The position numbers were made by a program, and so were the translations under genes. A DNA stretch of 37,353 nucleotides from Clostridia bacterium (GTDB lineage: Bacteria > Bacillota > Clostridia > Christensenellales > DTU072): the NCBI GenBank assembly GCA_028701415.1, contig JAQVQU010000002.1, positions 1 through 37,353 of the forward strand, written 5' to 3'. Shown in pieces: positions 14,373 to 22,923 of the stretch. A model generated the notes under the pieces. It was not told where the DNA came from. It ran no database searches and worked only from the letters and a program-made list of their open reading frames with translations. How positions within the stretch are numbered: the first letter of the stretch is position 1; the number at the start of each line of letters is the position of its first letter.

Positions 14373-15626
14373 TTATACAGCCAAATCATTTGTGCGGCTT
14401 ACCAATGGTTCAGATTCGCCTAAGATACTTTTTTCTGTGATGATAATACTTTTTATGTTTTTATCATTAGGGACTTCATACATTAAGTTTAGAATAGCAT
14501 TTTCAACTATAGTTCTAAGGCCTCTCGCCCCAGTTTTTAGTTGTATTGCCTTTCTCGCGATTGCCCTAATGGCTGCTTCCTCAAAAACTAAAGCCACTCC
14601 ATCTATACTCAATAGTTTTTGATATTGTTTGACTATTGCGTTCTTAGGTTGGGTAAGAATCTTAATTAAAATATCCTCATCCAAAGGATCAAGAACTGCT
14701 GTAATTGGAACTCTTCCAACAAACTCTGGAATCAATCCATACTTGATGAGATCTTCTGGACGTAACCCTTGTATCATTTCAGAATAATTTTTATCCGATG
14801 CATGCAGGGAAGAATTGAACCCAATTGATGTCTTATCCTTTCGATTATCTACTATTTTCTCAAGGCCTACAAAAGCACCTCCACAAATAAATAAAATCTC
14901 GGAAGTATTAATTTGAATAAATTCTTGATTCGGGTGTTTTCTACCCCCCTGAGGAGGAACATTCGCAATTGTGCTCTCAATTATTTTTAATAAGGCCTGT
15001 TGAACACCTTCACCAGAAACATCTCTAGTAATACTAGTGTTTTCTCCTTTTCTAGCTATTTTATCTATTTCATCAATGTATATAATACCCCTTTGTGCTT
15101 TAGCTACATCACCTTCTGCTGCTTGAAGCAACTTAAGAAGCATATTTTCTACATCTTCGCCAACATAACCCGCCTCTGTCATTGTTGTCGCATCGGCGAT
15201 TGCAAAGGGGACGTTTAGAATTCTTGCCAGAGTTTTAGCTAGTAAAGTCTTTCCTGAGCCTGTTGGGCCTAACATTAGTATGTTAGTTTTCTCTAATTCT
15301 ACGTCTTGATATTCTTCATTAGGGATACCTAATACTCTTTTATAATGGTTATAAACAGCAACAGAAAGAACTTTTTTTGCCGAATCTTGTCCAACAATAT
15401 ATTTGTCCAACTCATTTTTAATTTTGCTTGGGGACATTAAATTTATCCCAGAATACAAAGAATCAATTAATCCTCTCTTTGAATTATGGGTAAAGACAGC
15501 CAAAGCTTTTTTTGCACAATCATTACATATATAACATTCTAAATTAGGTGATTTAACCAGCTCCTCAACCTCATTTTCGCTTCTTCCACAAAAAGAACAT
15601 TTTAACTCTATTTTATCGTATTCCAT
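14373..15626 (-). CDS. clpX: ATP-dependent Clp protease ATP-binding subunit ClpX
   Basis: AAA+ unfoldase that feeds substrates into ClpP. The 417-residue protein opens with a C4 zinc-binding domain (CSFCG near residue 10, CYICNDC near 32), then Walker A GPTGSGKT near 119, pore loop GYVGEDV near 152, Walker B IIYIDEIDKIA near 180 and the C-terminal TGARGLR sensor 2. The IGF loop that docks ClpP is intact as TSIGFNSS near 268. Start has GGAG just upstream. It lies 11 bp after clpP, in the tig-clpP-clpX order usual for Clostridia. Confidence 0.98.
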   Translation of the reverse strand: MEYDKIELKCSFCGRSENEVEELVKSPNLECYICNDCAKKALAVFTHNSKRGLIDSLYSGINLMSPSKIKNELDKYIVGQDSAKKVLSVAVYNHYKRVLGIPNEEYQDVELEKTNILMLGPTGSGKTLLAKTLARILNVPFAIADATTMTEAGYVGEDVENMLLKLLQAAEGDVAKAQRGIIYIDEIDKIARKGENTSITRDVSGEGVQQALLKIIESTIANVPPQGGRKHPNQEFIQINTSEILFICGGAFVGLEKIVDNRKDKTSIGFNSSLHASDKNYSEMIQGLRPEDLIKYGLIPEFVGRVPITAVLDPLDEDILIKILTQPKNAIVKQYQKLLSIDGVALVFEEAAIRAIARKAIQLKTGARGLRTIVENAILNLMYEVPNDKNIKSIIITEKSILGESEPLVSRTNDLAV

Positions 15627-15637
15627 CTTACTCCAAT

Positions 15638-16249
15638 CTATTTTTTCTCTTTCCTGGTATAATATACTTTATCAATTAATCCGTATGAAACGGCTTCTTC
15701 CGCGGACATATAGTTATCCCTATCTGTGTCTTTTTCAACTTTCTCAAGGGGTTGACCAGTCTTTTCGCTAATAATTCTATTAATTTTGGTTTTAGTTTTA
15801 GCTATATGTTCGGCAGCTATTACGATATCACTAGCTTGCCCTTGCGCTCCACCAATAGGCTGGTGAATCATTATTTCACTATTTGGTAAAGCATATCTTT
15901 TTCCTTTAGTTCCCGCTGACAATAAAAAAGCCCCCATTGATGCTGCCAATCCAACACAAATAGTTACCACATCACATTTTATATAGTTTATAGTATCGAA
16001 TATTGCCATTCCTGCGCTTACCATTCCTCCTGGACTATTAATATAAAGAGAGATGTCTTTTTCAGGATCTTTTGTCTCTAAAAACAAAAGTTGTCCAACA
16101 ACTAGATTAGCAACTGCATCGTTAATTTCCCCGGTTAAAAAGATAATTCGATCTTCCAAAAGCCTTGAATACAAATCATAAGCAGTTGTTCCCCTATTAT
16201 TTTGTTCAATTACAGTCGGTATTGGAATCATATAATTTTTAATATCCAT
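15638..16249 (-). CDS. clpP: ATP-dependent Clp protease proteolytic subunit ClpP
   Basis: Serine protease that forms the double-heptamer chamber of ClpXP. The 203-residue protein begins MDIKNYMIPIPTVIEQ and carries the catalytic serine in GLAASMGAFLLS near residue 98, the histidine in IMIHQPIGG near 123, and the aspartate in DTDRDNYMSAEEA near 172. The oxyanion loop region SPGGMVSAGMAIFDTI near 70 is intact. TAGGAGC precedes the ATG. It is 11 bp from tig and 11 bp from clpX. A second clpP paralogue is not in the window. Confidence 0.98.
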   Translation of the reverse strand: MDIKNYMIPIPTVIEQNNRGTTAYDLYSRLLEDRIIFLTGEINDAVANLVVGQLLFLETKDPEKDISLYINSPGGMVSAGMAIFDTINYIKCDVVTICVGLAASMGAFLLSAGTKGKRYALPNSEIMIHQPIGGAQGQASDIVIAAEHIAKTKTKINRIISEKTGQPLEKVEKDTDRDNYMSAEEAVSYGLIDKVYYTRKEKK

Positions 16250-16260
16250 TTGTATCGCTC

Positions 16261-17547
16261 CTACTCAAAAGTATTATTCTTTCTCAAAAAGTCAAATAAT
16301 TTATCTCCGATTATTTTATTCATAATTCTAGCGATTTGATCTTCTTTCATTTCATTTTTATAATCATTCATATTTTTCCCAGAAGATTTGGCTAGTAGTT
16401 CCACTTCTTTATCAACCTCTTCTTTCTCAACTGTTAAATTCTCATTTTTTATTATGGCTTCTAAAATTAATCTAGCTTTTACAGATTCCCGAGCCTCTTC
16501 TTTATGCTCATTTTTAAATTTATCCATATCTGATCCAGTATACTTCAAATAGTCTTCAAATTTTAAACCAGAATAAGCCATTCTAATAGAAAAATCATTA
16601 ATCATTCTTTGAATTTCTTGCTCAATCAAAACATCTGGGATATCAATAATTGTATTTTCAGCTATTTTTTCAATTAAAAGATTTTCCTCCTCGTATTTTG
16701 CCTTCTCAATTGCTTTCTCTTCCATAGATTCTCTTATACTTTTTTTATAATCCTCTAAAGTTTCATAATCCCCTAAATCTTTAGCAAAATCATCATTCAA
16801 CTCTGGGAGCTGCTTTTCCTTGATTTCATGAACGATGCATTTAAAAATCGCCTTTTTGCCAGCCAAATCCTTGCTGTGGTAATCTACAGGAAAAGTAACT
16901 TCAACATTTTTTTCTTCTGCAATCCTAACGCCAATGAGTTGCTCTTCAAATCCCGGAATAAATTGTCCACTTCCAATATCCAATGTAGCTTTCTCGGCTG
17001 TTCCACCTTCGAACATGACTCCATCAACAGAACCAGAATAATCCAGAATAATTTTGTCATTTATTTTTATTTCTCTATCAGCTATGTCTATCCATCTAGC
17101 ATGAGATTCAATAACCTTTGATATTTCACTGTCGATTTCCGATTCTTGGACACTTGAGCTAACCTTTTTGATTTTCAATCCCTTATAGTCTCCTAAAGTT
17201 ACTTCAGGATAAATATCCGTAGTAAACACGGCAGAAATCCCCTCTTCACCTACAGTTTTAACATCAATATCAGGCTTAGAAATAACCTCTAAATCTTTTT
17301 CTTTTTCTAGTATTTCTGAATAATATTTGTTTAACGCATAATCCAACGCATCCTCGTAAAACATCTCAATACCATACCTATTTACCAACAGCTTAAAAGG
17401 GACTTTTCCCGATCTAAATCCTTCTATTTTATAATTATGTTTATTCTTATCGTAAGCTTTAGCAATACAATCATTCCATTCATCCTTTTCAATTTTAAAA
17501 GATATCTCTACTTTTGACCCACCAATTTTTTGTACTGAATACTCCAT
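16261..17547 (-). CDS. tig: Trigger factor
   Basis: Ribosome-bound chaperone with peptidyl-prolyl isomerase activity that meets nascent chains at the exit tunnel. The 428-residue product has the N-terminal ribosome-binding domain with GFRSGKVPFKLL near residue 43 (canonical form GFRxGKxP), an FKBP-type domain at about 150-240 (IILDYSGSVDGVMFEGG, and FIPGFEEQLIGV), and a helical C-terminal cradle domain rich in Glu and Lys. GGAGG lies 7 nt before the ATG. First gene of the tig-clpP-clpX-engB unit, driven by its own promoter in the divergent region shared with rqcH. Confidence 0.96.
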   Translation of the reverse strand: MEYSVQKIGGSKVEISFKIEKDEWNDCIAKAYDKNKHNYKIEGFRSGKVPFKLLVNRYGIEMFYEDALDYALNKYYSEILEKEKDLEVISKPDIDVKTVGEEGISAVFTTDIYPEVTLGDYKGLKIKKVSSSVQESEIDSEISKVIESHARWIDIADREIKINDKIILDYSGSVDGVMFEGGTAEKATLDIGSGQFIPGFEEQLIGVRIAEEKNVEVTFPVDYHSKDLAGKKAIFKCIVHEIKEKQLPELNDDFAKDLGDYETLEDYKKSIRESMEEKAIEKAKYEEENLLIEKIAENTIIDIPDVLIEQEIQRMINDFSIRMAYSGLKFEDYLKYTGSDMDKFKNEHKEEARESVKARLILEAIIKNENLTVEKEEVDKEVELLAKSSGKNMNDYKNEMKEDQIARIMNKIIGDKLFDFLRKNNTFE

Positions 17548-17578
17548 TTTTATCCTCCATTGGAAAACTTGCTACATT

Positions 17579-17607
17579 ATGTTATCACAACAATCCAATT
17601 AAATCAA
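17579..17607 (-). promoter_or_regulatory. Candidate promoter of the tig-clpP-clpX operon
   Basis: On the minus strand a -35 TTGATT (17602-17607) and a -10 TAACAT (17579-17584) are 17 bp apart, in the 69-105 bp divergent gap before rqcH. No CIRCE or CtsR-type repeat was seen, so stress control through those regulators is not indicated. Confidence 0.5.
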
Positions 17608-17652
17608 TTATAAACTATGGCTAATAGTACTGTTTATAGTATAATGAATATA

Positions 17653-19290
17653 ATGCCAAACGATATTATCACGTTAACCCTACTTTGCCATGAATTAAAC
17701 TCTGATCTTGTTAATGGAAAGATACAGTCCGTTTTTTTAAGCAAAGAAAAATATATATATTTGGAAATATTAACGAAAGGAAAAAAAATTGTTTATTTGG
17801 TTTTTTCGGCAAAGAGGCAAAACACAATTATCTTTTTAACTAAGAAAAAATCACAAAAGAGTGAGGATAACGCCAATATAGTCCAAATTTTAAAAAAATA
17901 TATTACTGGGAGCAAAATAAAATCAATCGAATTATCTTCCAATGATAGGATTATAACTATTCAAACTATCCAAAATAATGAATTATATGAAGAAAAGCTG
18001 TTAAATATAATATTTGAAATATCACCTCAAAAACCCAATATTATACTTGTGAATTGGCAAGGTATCATATTAGGATCACTTGAAATATTAATCAACGAAA
18101 AACGTTCTATTACACCTGGGGATATGTATATTTACCCTAAAGTTTCACTTTCTCGAAACAAAGATTCATTAATCAATCTCTTTGGAAAAGTTACAATGAG
18201 AGAATATGATTACTTATTAAATACCAATGGGAAAGAAACAACCATTAATTTATTCAGGGATTTTCTCAATCTAAAAAAATTATCTTATAAGCCCTGTGTA
18301 ATCTTCAAAGATACTTCACCATTGGGTTATTTTTTATATCCATATGAAAGTATAACTAGCAAAAATGATAATGTGAAAGTTGAATATTGTTCTACTTTAA
18401 GCGAATCCATAGAACTCTTTACTAATAATATTGAATCTTTAGATAATTTTACGACATTTCATCCTAATGAAAAAAAATTTGTAGAGAAAGCTTTAAAATC
18501 TTATCTTATTCGCCTTGACACCATAGAACAAAATATTAGTCAAATCCCTATTTTAGATAATTTACTAAATGATGCGGAATTATTAAAATGTAATCTTCAT
18601 CTTGTAATCAAAGGCAGTGAATTTATTGACTGCTGGGATTTCTCTCAAAATAAGACAGTTAGAATTATTCTAAATCCTCTAATATCTCCTTCTCAAAACC
18701 TTGAACAAAAATTTAAAAAGTATAATAAATTAAAGGCTACAATCAACTACTCCATTAAAAATAAGGAGCTAATCGAGAGTTCAATATCCCATTTGCAATC
18801 TATAAGCTTTTTACTTACTCTCTCCAACGATAAAACAGATATATCTGCTATTATAAAAGAACTTTCGGATCATTTCAATTATAAAATTAAGGAAGAGATC
18901 AAAAATACCATCATAAAAAAATCGATTGATAATTACATTCAATTTTTTCAAGATGGATTCAAAGTACTAATTGGAAAAAACAATCTACAAAATGATAATA
19001 TTACTTTTAGAATTGCAAATAAAGATGATCTATGGCTTCATGTCAATGGTGCCCCTGGGTCACATACAATAATTAAAAATGCTGGCAAAAACATACCTAT
19101 ATCTACAATAAGCTCGGTCGCTTGTTATTCAGCGTATTATTCCTCTCAAAGAAACAATAATAAGGTAATGGTAGATTACGCAAATGTAAAAAATTTAAAA
19201 AAAGGGACAAGTCCCGGAAGCGTAATTGTCAAGGCTAAAAACTCAATTATAGTATCGCCTGCTTCTCCTAATCTAAATAGTTCAGATTAG
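17653..19290 (+). CDS. rqcH: RqcH/NFACT-family ribosome quality control protein
   Basis: Rqc2/NEMF homologue that binds stalled 50S-peptidyl-tRNA and adds C-terminal alanine tails for degradation. The start is set at ATG 17653 (MPNDIITLTLLCHEL), where NFACT-N homology begins; ATGs at 17617 and 17644 are in-frame alternatives, none with a Shine-Dalgarno. The protein of about 545 residues has an N-terminal NFACT-N domain with the conserved SNDRII pair near 100, a coiled-coil middle, and the C-terminal NFACT-R domain (GKNNLQNDNITF, WLHVNGAPGSHTII, and KKGTSPGSV). It is the only protein gene on the plus strand and is divergent from tig-clpP-clpX. Its 3' end overlaps the opposing tsaB-rimI gene by 9 bp. 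Confidence 0.9.
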   Translation: MPNDIITLTLLCHELNSDLVNGKIQSVFLSKEKYIYLEILTKGKKIVYLVFSAKRQNTIIFLTKKKSQKSEDNANIVQILKKYITGSKIKSIELSSNDRIITIQTIQNNELYEEKLLNIIFEISPQKPNIILVNWQGIILGSLEILINEKRSITPGDMYIYPKVSLSRNKDSLINLFGKVTMREYDYLLNTNGKETTINLFRDFLNLKKLSYKPCVIFKDTSPLGYFLYPYESITSKNDNVKVEYCSTLSESIELFTNNIESLDNFTTFHPNEKKFVEKALKSYLIRLDTIEQNISQIPILDNLLNDAELLKCNLHLVIKGSEFIDCWDFSQNKTVRIILNPLISPSQNLEQKFKKYNKLKATINYSIKNKELIESSISHLQSISFLLTLSNDKTDISAIIKELSDHFNYKIKEEIKNTIIKKSIDNYIQFFQDGFKVLIGKNNLQNDNITFRIANKDDLWLHVNGAPGSHTIIKNAGKNIPISTISSVACYSAYYSSQRNNNKVMVDYANVKNLKKGTSPGSVIVKAKNSIIVSPASPNLNSSD

Positions 19291-20313
19291 CTTTCTCATC
19301 AAAAGAGCGTCTTCATCCTTTCTATAATAATTCTTTCTTCGCCCCTCAACAATAAATCCATTTTTCTGATATAATCTTATAGCAGACTCATTAATACAAG
19401 ATACTTCTAAGATTATTGATTTTATGTTCAAATTTCTAGATTCAGCAACTATTCTGTTAATCATCAAACTCGCGAAACCAGCACCCTTATACGCACTTTT
19501 TACTGCAATTCGCAATAGTTCCAAAACGTCATACGTACTTCTCGAAAAAGAATATCCTATAATGGTATCATCCCTTATATCTTTTATAATTACATTTGTG
19601 GGATTGTTTAATTCAATTTCATCAGATAACATTTTTTCTGACCATGGATCTCGAAAACTAGCTTTCTCAATATCAGATATTCTATCTATATCCTGTGTTG
19701 ATGGGTTTAAAATTAAATAATGATCTTTATCTCTTTCTTCCCTGTCCGCTGAAGACTCTCGTAAGTAAAATGGTAAAGCTCTTTTAGAAAAGAAACCTTT
19801 ATCTGCTTTCTCCACAAAAGCACGTAGCTTATTTTCAGGAGAAACTTCTTTAGCCGGAAGAATATCATATCCTTCATAATGTTTTAATTCATTTTCTGAT
19901 AGTATCCTATATCTACAATCATTCTCTGAAGTCTTTATTAGAGAGTAATAATTTCCATTCAAACAATCAATAATAGAAATAACGTTCTTATTATGGCCAA
20001 AAGTAGCTAACTCTAATGAATTTATAGATAATATTGCTGCATTTAAAGACTTTGAAAGAGCATTAGCAGTTGAGATACCAATTCTTATTCCAGTAAAAGA
20101 GCCCGGCCCAATAACGACACCTATTTGGGATATATTATCTATTCTGATATTTGAGGAAATCAAAAAAGAATCTATTTTTTGAAGAAGGGTACTAGCATGT
20201 TTCTTTTCTGTCTCTGTTCCAACATAATAGAATGATTCCTTCCCCATTTGAGCCCCAAGGATAATATTTTTACCAGTCGTATCAAGAAAAAGAACACCTC
20301 TAACTCTACTCAT
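19282..20313 (-). CDS. TsaB-RimI fusion protein
   Basis: Residues about 1-195 are TsaB, the actin-fold subunit of the complex that makes tRNA t6A37: it opens with VLFLDTTG and has the signature IGPGSFTGIRIG near 68. Residues about 205-343 are a RimI-type GNAT acetyltransferase, which acetylates the N-terminal Ala of S18: acetyl-CoA loop SAYKGAGFASLM near 275 and INESAIRLYQKNGF near 310, then RRKNYY. RimI versions usually have EVRxSN before this; here it reads EVSCIN. tsaB and rimI are adjacent genes in many Bacillota and occasionally fused. It overlaps tsaE by 8 nt. tsaD is not in the window. Confidence 0.92.
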   Translation of the reverse strand: MSRVRGVLFLDTTGKNIILGAQMGKESFYYVGTETEKKHASTLLQKIDSFLISSNIRIDNISQIGVVIGPGSFTGIRIGISTANALSKSLNAAILSINSLELATFGHNKNVISIIDCLNGNYYSLIKTSENDCRYRILSENELKHYEGYDILPAKEVSPENKLRAFVEKADKGFFSKRALPFYLRESSADREERDKDHYLILNPSTQDIDRISDIEKASFRDPWSEKMLSDEIELNNPTNVIIKDIRDDTIIGYSFSRSTYDVLELLRIAVKSAYKGAGFASLMINRIVAESRNLNIKSIILEVSCINESAIRLYQKNGFIVEGRRKNYYRKDEDALLMRKLI

Positions 20314-20731
20314 AATTAATTATAATCCTTCTCGAAATGTCATTTATTACTTCAATAGAAACTTTTATCAATCGTTTAGATTTTATAATACTCTTTTTAT
20401 TCCATTCAATAACTACAATTGAATTCCCTTCAAATATTTCATCTATCCCAACGTTTTCTAACTCATCTTCTGATTCAATTCTATACATATCAATGTGAAC
20501 AAGCGAACAATGAGGCGCATGATACTCTCTTAATATGGTGAATGTGGGACTAATTATTTCATTTGGAATGCCCAATGATTTTGCTATTCCTTTCGTAAAA
20601 GTAGTTTTTCCCGATCCCAAATTACCACACAAAATAACAACATCACCATTTAATAACTCGCGGCCCAACTCCTCCCCTAAAAAAAAGGTGTCTTCAGCCG
20701 AATTGGACAAAAAAAGACCTAACATTTTCAT
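20306..20731 (-). CDS. tsaE: tRNA t6A biosynthesis ATPase TsaE
   Basis: P-loop ATPase that resets the TsaB-TsaD-TsaE complex during t6A37 formation on ANN-decoding tRNAs. The 141-residue protein has Walker A GNLGSGKTTF near residue 37, the SPTFTILREY segment near 65, HIDMYRIE near 80 and VIEWNKK near 110, the normal TsaE set and length. Its ATG overlaps the ribU stop by 4 nt (ATGA), and its own end overlaps tsaB-rimI by 8 nt, so translation is likely coupled through all three. Confidence 0.95.
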   Translation of the reverse strand: MKMLGLFLSNSAEDTFFLGEELGRELLNGDVVILCGNLGSGKTTFTKGIAKSLGIPNEIISPTFTILREYHAPHCSLVHIDMYRIESEDELENVGIDEIFEGNSIVVIEWNKKSIIKSKRLIKVSIEVINDISRRIIINYE

Positions 20732-21465
20732 AGATGTAAAAGTTTAGATACCCTTTTATATAGTAAAAAAGTAATCAATGAAGTTGATATAGATTTTATA
20801 AGATTAAAAGCTAACCCATATTGGAAGGAAAATTCAATTCTTAAGTCCATTAACATTGGTAAATAAAGTTTTGCGTACATGGGAACAATAATAAAATAAT
20901 TACTTAAAGAAGATATTAGTGCATTAGAAAGAACGCCTATTAATAAACCAATAATAGCGCCCTTAATATTCTTATTATATTTATAAAAAAAAGTTGCGGG
21001 AAGAACTAAAGAAACGGAAACAATGAAATTACTAAGCTCTCCAACAAGCCCAGTAGTAGATGTTATCAGTTTAATAGAACATTTAACAAACTCTATTATC
21101 ACCGCAGCCATAGGGCCTAAAGCAAAGCCACCTAAAAGACTGGGTATAGAAGAGAAATCCATATCAAGTACATTATAAGGAAAGATTGGGAAAATCGGAA
21201 ATCTCGCGAAAAGGTACAATACCACTGAAAGGGCTGTTAAAATAGCAACTTTTGTTAAATAAGCTGTTGCAACTTTTCCCTTTGTCCTGGGTTTTCCTTT
21301 GTTAGGTATATTTCTTTTTGATGAAATATCTTCCTCATTTTCAGAATTATTTCCTAAAATATTTTCATGAAAATTATTATGAGATATTTGGCTTTCATTA
21401 ATCTCAATCTTTTCGTTCTTAGACAGAAGAGAGCTTTCTTTAGGCTCAAAAGGTTCATCTTTCAT
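20728..21465 (-). CDS. ribU: ECF-type riboflavin transporter S component RibU
   Basis: Substrate-binding membrane subunit of an energy-coupling factor importer, here predicted to take up riboflavin. The start is placed at ATG 21465 because TAGGGG lies 6 nt before it; a TTG at 21483 is less likely. Residues about 65-245 hold five or six TM helices with RibU-typical signatures DMDFSSIPSLLGGFALGP and ITSTTGLVGELSNF. The first 60 or so residues are a hydrophilic, Asn/Glu/Ser-rich cytoplasmic extension, unusual for RibU, which normally begins close to TM1. No FMN riboswitch is seen, and the shared EcfA/T subunits are not in the window. It overlaps tsaE by 4 nt. Confidence 0.88.
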   Translation of the reverse strand: MKDEPFEPKESSLLSKNEKIEINESQISHNNFHENILGNNSENEEDISSKRNIPNKGKPRTKGKVATAYLTKVAILTALSVVLYLFARFPIFPIFPYNVLDMDFSSIPSLLGGFALGPMAAVIIEFVKCSIKLITSTTGLVGELSNFIVSVSLVLPATFFYKYNKNIKGAIIGLLIGVLSNALISSLSNYFIIVPMYAKLYLPMLMDLRIEFSFQYGLAFNLIKSISTSLITFLLYKRVSKLLHL

Positions 21466-21473
21466 AATATCCC

Positions 21474-21791
21474 CTACTTCCAAAGCTTTTCAAGACAGTA
21501 GTAATCTCTTGTTTCAGAATTAAATATATGCACAATAATATCAATGTAATCCAATACTACCCATCTACCATCAGAATAACCTTCCTTTCTTGCAGCGGCT
21601 ATCCCCTTTTCTTCAAGTTTGCTTTCAATATAATCCGCCAAGGCTTTTACGTGCATAAGGTTCTTCCCCGTTGCAATAATGAAATAATCAGCTATTGATG
21701 ATTTCTTACTAATATCAATAGTAATGATATCCCCCGCGTTTTTTTCTTCAAGCAAATCTTCAATTAATTTTTTTGTTTCTTGTTTATCCAT
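21474..21791 (-). CDS. rsfS: Ribosome silencing factor RsfS
   Basis: Binds uL14 on the 50S subunit and blocks subunit joining in poor conditions. The ATG at 21791 is chosen over 21809 because AAGGAAGG lies 6 nt upstream; the product is then 105 residues. Family signatures are IADYFIIATG near residue 30, VKALADYIE, and the C-terminal SDGRWVVLDYIDIIVHIF...YYCLEKLW block. It lies 10 bp after the nadD-yqeK gene, the standard Bacillota neighbourhood (nadD-yqeK-rsfS). Confidence 0.95.
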   Translation of the reverse strand: MDKQETKKLIEDLLEEKNAGDIITIDISKKSSIADYFIIATGKNLMHVKALADYIESKLEEKGIAAARKEGYSDGRWVVLDYIDIIVHIFNSETRDYYCLEKLWK

Positions 21792-21801
21792 TTTACCTTC
21801 C

Positions 21802-22920
21802 TTATTCATTCACATTATTGTACCATAAGACAGTTTCAAGGGTCAATTTATCCATATCCAAAGACTTATTTTTAGTATAATTATATACACTCATTAAAAC
21901 CGTTAAAAATCCTTTTTGTAGATCTCTATCCGCCAGATTTCTATACTCAAAGACTTTTTTATAATGTCTGTTAACTTCTAATTTATCAGCTAGAAATACA
22001 ATTTTTGAGAGAACACTCATATTGGGTTTTCCAGTTGTGTGATATTTAATGGAGTCCAAAACTTCCTCATCCTTTATCCCAAAAAAACGATTAGCCTTTT
22101 TTGCACTTTCATATTGATGTACTACTTGATTTGGGATATTCGGATATAATGACAAATCATAACTATCTTCCTTTGCACAATCATGTAATAATCCAGAAAG
22201 AAAGGCACTCTCATAACTAATATCGTTCTTCGATGCCAACCTTGCTGCGTATATAGCTGTCTCTGCAGAATGAAGAAATAATTTTTCGCTAATACTTCCC
22301 TTTAATTTTTCGATAATATCATCAAAGCATCTATATAAGCCATTTTTTTCTATGTAAATTAATACTTCCTCTTGTAAAAATAAAGTTCTTCGCTTAATTC
22401 CAGTCATAATCATTGCCCGAATTTCTGAACTTGAGATATCTTCTAATTCGTTATTTAGCGTATAAATGTTACAGCTATACAATTTTTTCAAAATTTGTGA
22501 AGTTTTAAATATATCAGGGTATCCTTTTCGGGAGAATACGGCTAAATCGGTTTGCTTAGTTATTAATTCTGGGTATTTCCATTTATGAAAATTTGTTAAA
22601 CTATCTCCACCAATAATTAAGGCATAAGGTCTTCCATATTTTTTTATTAATTCTTCTAAGACCAAATAAGTATAACTATTATTAAGTTCGAGGCATTCCT
22701 CAATATTATCTACCTGCGCCCAAGAATAATCCTTAATTGACAATTTAATCATTTCCACTCTATCCTTAAAACTTTCACAAAGTCTTAATTTATGGGGTGG
22801 ATTAAATGAAGGGACAATTATCAATTCATCGAGACCTAATTGTTGATAGGCATTCTTGATAATTTTTATGTGCTCAATATGTATCGGATCAAAAGACCCA
22901 CCAAAAATACCATATTTCAT
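21802..22920 (-). CDS. nadD: NadD-YqeK fusion: nicotinate-nucleotide adenylyltransferase and HD hydrolase
   Basis: Residues about 1-190 are NadD, which forms deamido-NAD from nicotinate mononucleotide and ATP: GIFGGSFDPIHIEH near residue 4 provides the nucleotidyltransferase motif and DISSSEIRAM near 160 the second. Residues about 200-372 are a YqeK-type HD domain with LHSAE near 215, LLHDCAKED near 243 and a later YHTTG histidine; such enzymes hydrolyse diadenosine tetraphosphate. The two are separate adjacent genes in B. subtilis, but a single polypeptide in some Mollicutes and Clostridia. There is no stop or frame change between them here. Ends 10 bp before rsfS and starts 3 bp after obgE. 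Confidence 0.94.
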   Translation of the reverse strand: MKYGIFGGSFDPIHIEHIKIIKNAYQQLGLDELIIVPSFNPPHKLRLCESFKDRVEMIKLSIKDYSWAQVDNIEECLELNNSYTYLVLEELIKKYGRPYALIIGGDSLTNFHKWKYPELITKQTDLAVFSRKGYPDIFKTSQILKKLYSCNIYTLNNELEDISSSEIRAMIMTGIKRRTLFLQEEVLIYIEKNGLYRCFDDIIEKLKGSISEKLFLHSAETAIYAARLASKNDISYESAFLSGLLHDCAKEDSYDLSLYPNIPNQVVHQYESAKKANRFFGIKDEEVLDSIKYHTTGKPNMSVLSKIVFLADKLEVNRHYKKVFEYRNLADRDLQKGFLTVLMSVYNYTKNKSLDMDKLTLETVLWYNNVNE

Positions 22921-22923
22921 ATT

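Noticed and set aside
16261..17616. CIRCE or CtsR heat-shock operator upstream of tig-clpP
   Set aside because: No TTAGCACTC/GAGTGCTAA repeat and no tandem heptad of CtsR type are present in the short divergent region.
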